A DNA stretch of 6,461 bases from contig CALBOC010000371.1 in assembly GCA_937896705.1 (NCBI GenBank), forward strand, positions 1-6,461, in the 5' to 3' direction. The stretch's first letter is position 1. Every line of letters begins with the position of its first letter. The notes below the pieces were generated by a model that saw only the letters and a list, made by a program, of their open reading frames with translations, ran no database searches and was not told the origin of the DNA. Both the position numbers and the translations under genes were made by a program. Below, piece after piece: positions 5,730 through 6,461 of the stretch. This stretch comes from an uncultured Micrococcaceae bacterium (GTDB taxonomy: Bacteria > Actinomycetota > Actinomycetes > Actinomycetales > Micrococcaceae).

Positions 5730-6461
5730 ATGACCGTTTATCGTGATCCTGTAGATGGCAGCGTCTACAACCTGACGCAGCCGCGCTGGCGCTCCGCTGC
5801 GGGCCGACCGTTGTGGATCGAGCCGGGGCCGGGTCTCCAGCTCAGCGAGGTGGATACGGCCATACGATCGCTGTGGCGTTACCGTGCCGCGCTGCCGGTG
5901 GATCTACCAGACCCCATTTCACTGGGCGAAGGCCTCACCCCGTTAGTCGAAATGCCATGGTCAGATGGGGCACGGGTGCACTTTAAACTCGACTTTCTGA
6001 ACCCCACCGGTAGTTTCAAAGATCGCGGGTCCAGTGTTATGTTGTCGTATCTGCGGGCACACGGGATCACCTCGGTCGTGGAGGACAGCTCGGGCAACGG
6101 TGGCGCATCCATCGCCGGTTACGGTGCAGCGGGTGGTTTCGACGTCAAGATTGTGGCGCCTGCTTCAACCACGCCCGGCAAGATTGCTCAAATACGCGCC
6201 TACGGGGCGGATGTCGAACTTACTGCCGGTCCTCGGGAAGCCTCTCAGGAAGCGGCGATCCGCCAGGCGACCGGCGAGGTGTTTTATGCCAGTCATAACT
6301 GGCAGGCGTTTTTCCTCCAGGGCACCAAGACGTTGGCTTATGAACTCTGGGAAGACTTCAACTTCCAGGCACCGGAAAATGTGATCGTCCCGGTGGGTGC
6401 GGGCAGTAGCTTATTAGGGTGCTGGCTGGGATTTCGGGAACTCATCGCCGCCGGCCACATC
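5730..6461 (+). CDS. Threonine synthase-like PLP-dependent enzyme (partial, 3' end missing)
   Basis: An open frame of 244 codons runs off the right edge. It encodes a fold-type II PLP enzyme of the threonine synthase group, which converts O-phosphohomoserine to threonine. Landmarks in order are L-W-R-Y-R-A-A-L-P-V (48-57), S-L-G-E-G-L-T-P-L (64-72), and N-P-T-G-S-F-K-D-R-G (91-100) with the Schiff-base lysine K97. S-S-G-N-G-G-A-S follows at about 119-126, then A-S-H-N-W-Q-A-F-F-L-Q-G-T-K, and V-P-V-G-A-G-S-S-L-L-G as the glycine-rich phosphate loop. The usual S-G-N-A-G reads S-G-N-G-G here. Start choice is between tandem ATGs at 5727 and 5730; neither has a strong ribosome binding site. The short gap after marR suggests co-transcription. 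It may be the biosynthetic enzyme or a paralogue acting on another amino acid; no hom or thrB gene is visible beside it. Confidence 0.85.
   Translation, partial: MTVYRDPVDGSVYNLTQPRWRSAAGRPLWIEPGPGLQLSEVDTAIRSLWRYRAALPVDLPDPISLGEGLTPLVEMPWSDGARVHFKLDFLNPTGSFKDRGSSVMLSYLRAHGITSVVEDSSGNGGASIAGYGAAGGFDVKIVAPASTTPGKIAQIRAYGADVELTAGPREASQEAAIRQATGEVFYASHNWQAFFLQGTKTLAYELWEDFNFQAPENVIVPVGAGSSLLGCWLGFRELIAAGHI

Noticed and set aside
6034..6384. A plus-strand ORF of 116 codons within the PLP-enzyme region
   Set aside because: It is out of frame with the threonine synthase-like reading frame, which holds K97 and the phosphate loop and stays open to the window edge.

Overview
The window looks like chromosomal DNA of a moderately GC-rich actinobacterium, probably in or near the Micrococcales (inference). 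The grounds are a Nei2-type DNA glycosylase starting MPEGD, a single-chain MMPL/RND exporter, frequent GTG starts, GAGGTG-type ribosome binding sites, and codon use that is GC-leaning but not extreme. I did not compute GC content, and genus cannot be assigned by eye. There is no RNA gene, insertion sequence, CRISPR array or phage gene.

Layout, left to right. Positions 1 to about 1388 hold a leftward efflux operon: an EamA/DMT-family 10-TM permease, a complete small multidrug resistance (SMR) subunit, and the first 19 codons of a second SMR subunit that leaves the window. The two SMR genes overlap by 4 bp (GTGA), as in heterodimeric EbrAB-type pairs. A divergent intergenic region (about 1389-1593) leads to the rightward Nei2/Fpg-family glycosylase gene (1594-2514). 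That gene converges, with a 21-bp gap, on a large leftward MMPL/RND exporter gene (2536-4779). A 343-bp intergenic region (4780-5122) separates the exporter from a rightward MarR-family regulator gene (5123-5698). The regulator is followed closely by the 5' part of a threonine synthase-like PLP enzyme gene (from about 5730), which is cut off by the right edge.

Functionally the window is mostly efflux and its control: a DMT/SMR drug or metabolite efflux operon and an MMPL exporter with a divergent MarR regulator. The exporter/regulator region contains an AT-rich, CTAG-rich patch with a perfect palindrome (GCTAGACTAGC, 5074-5084), placed where promoters for both directions would lie. A second perfect palindrome with the same TAGACTA core (CAATAGACTATTG, 1434-1446) lies upstream of the DMT/SMR operon, so one MarR protein might control both efflux loci (inference). 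The leftward transcript toward mmpL would first meet a 50-codon ORF with a near-ideal Shine-Dalgarno site (4873-5025), then a segment that can form two competing hairpins, then mmpL. This resembles a leader-peptide attenuation layout and is the least explained part of the window. The glycosylase and the threonine synthase-like enzyme appear to be ordinary housekeeping or accessory neighbours.
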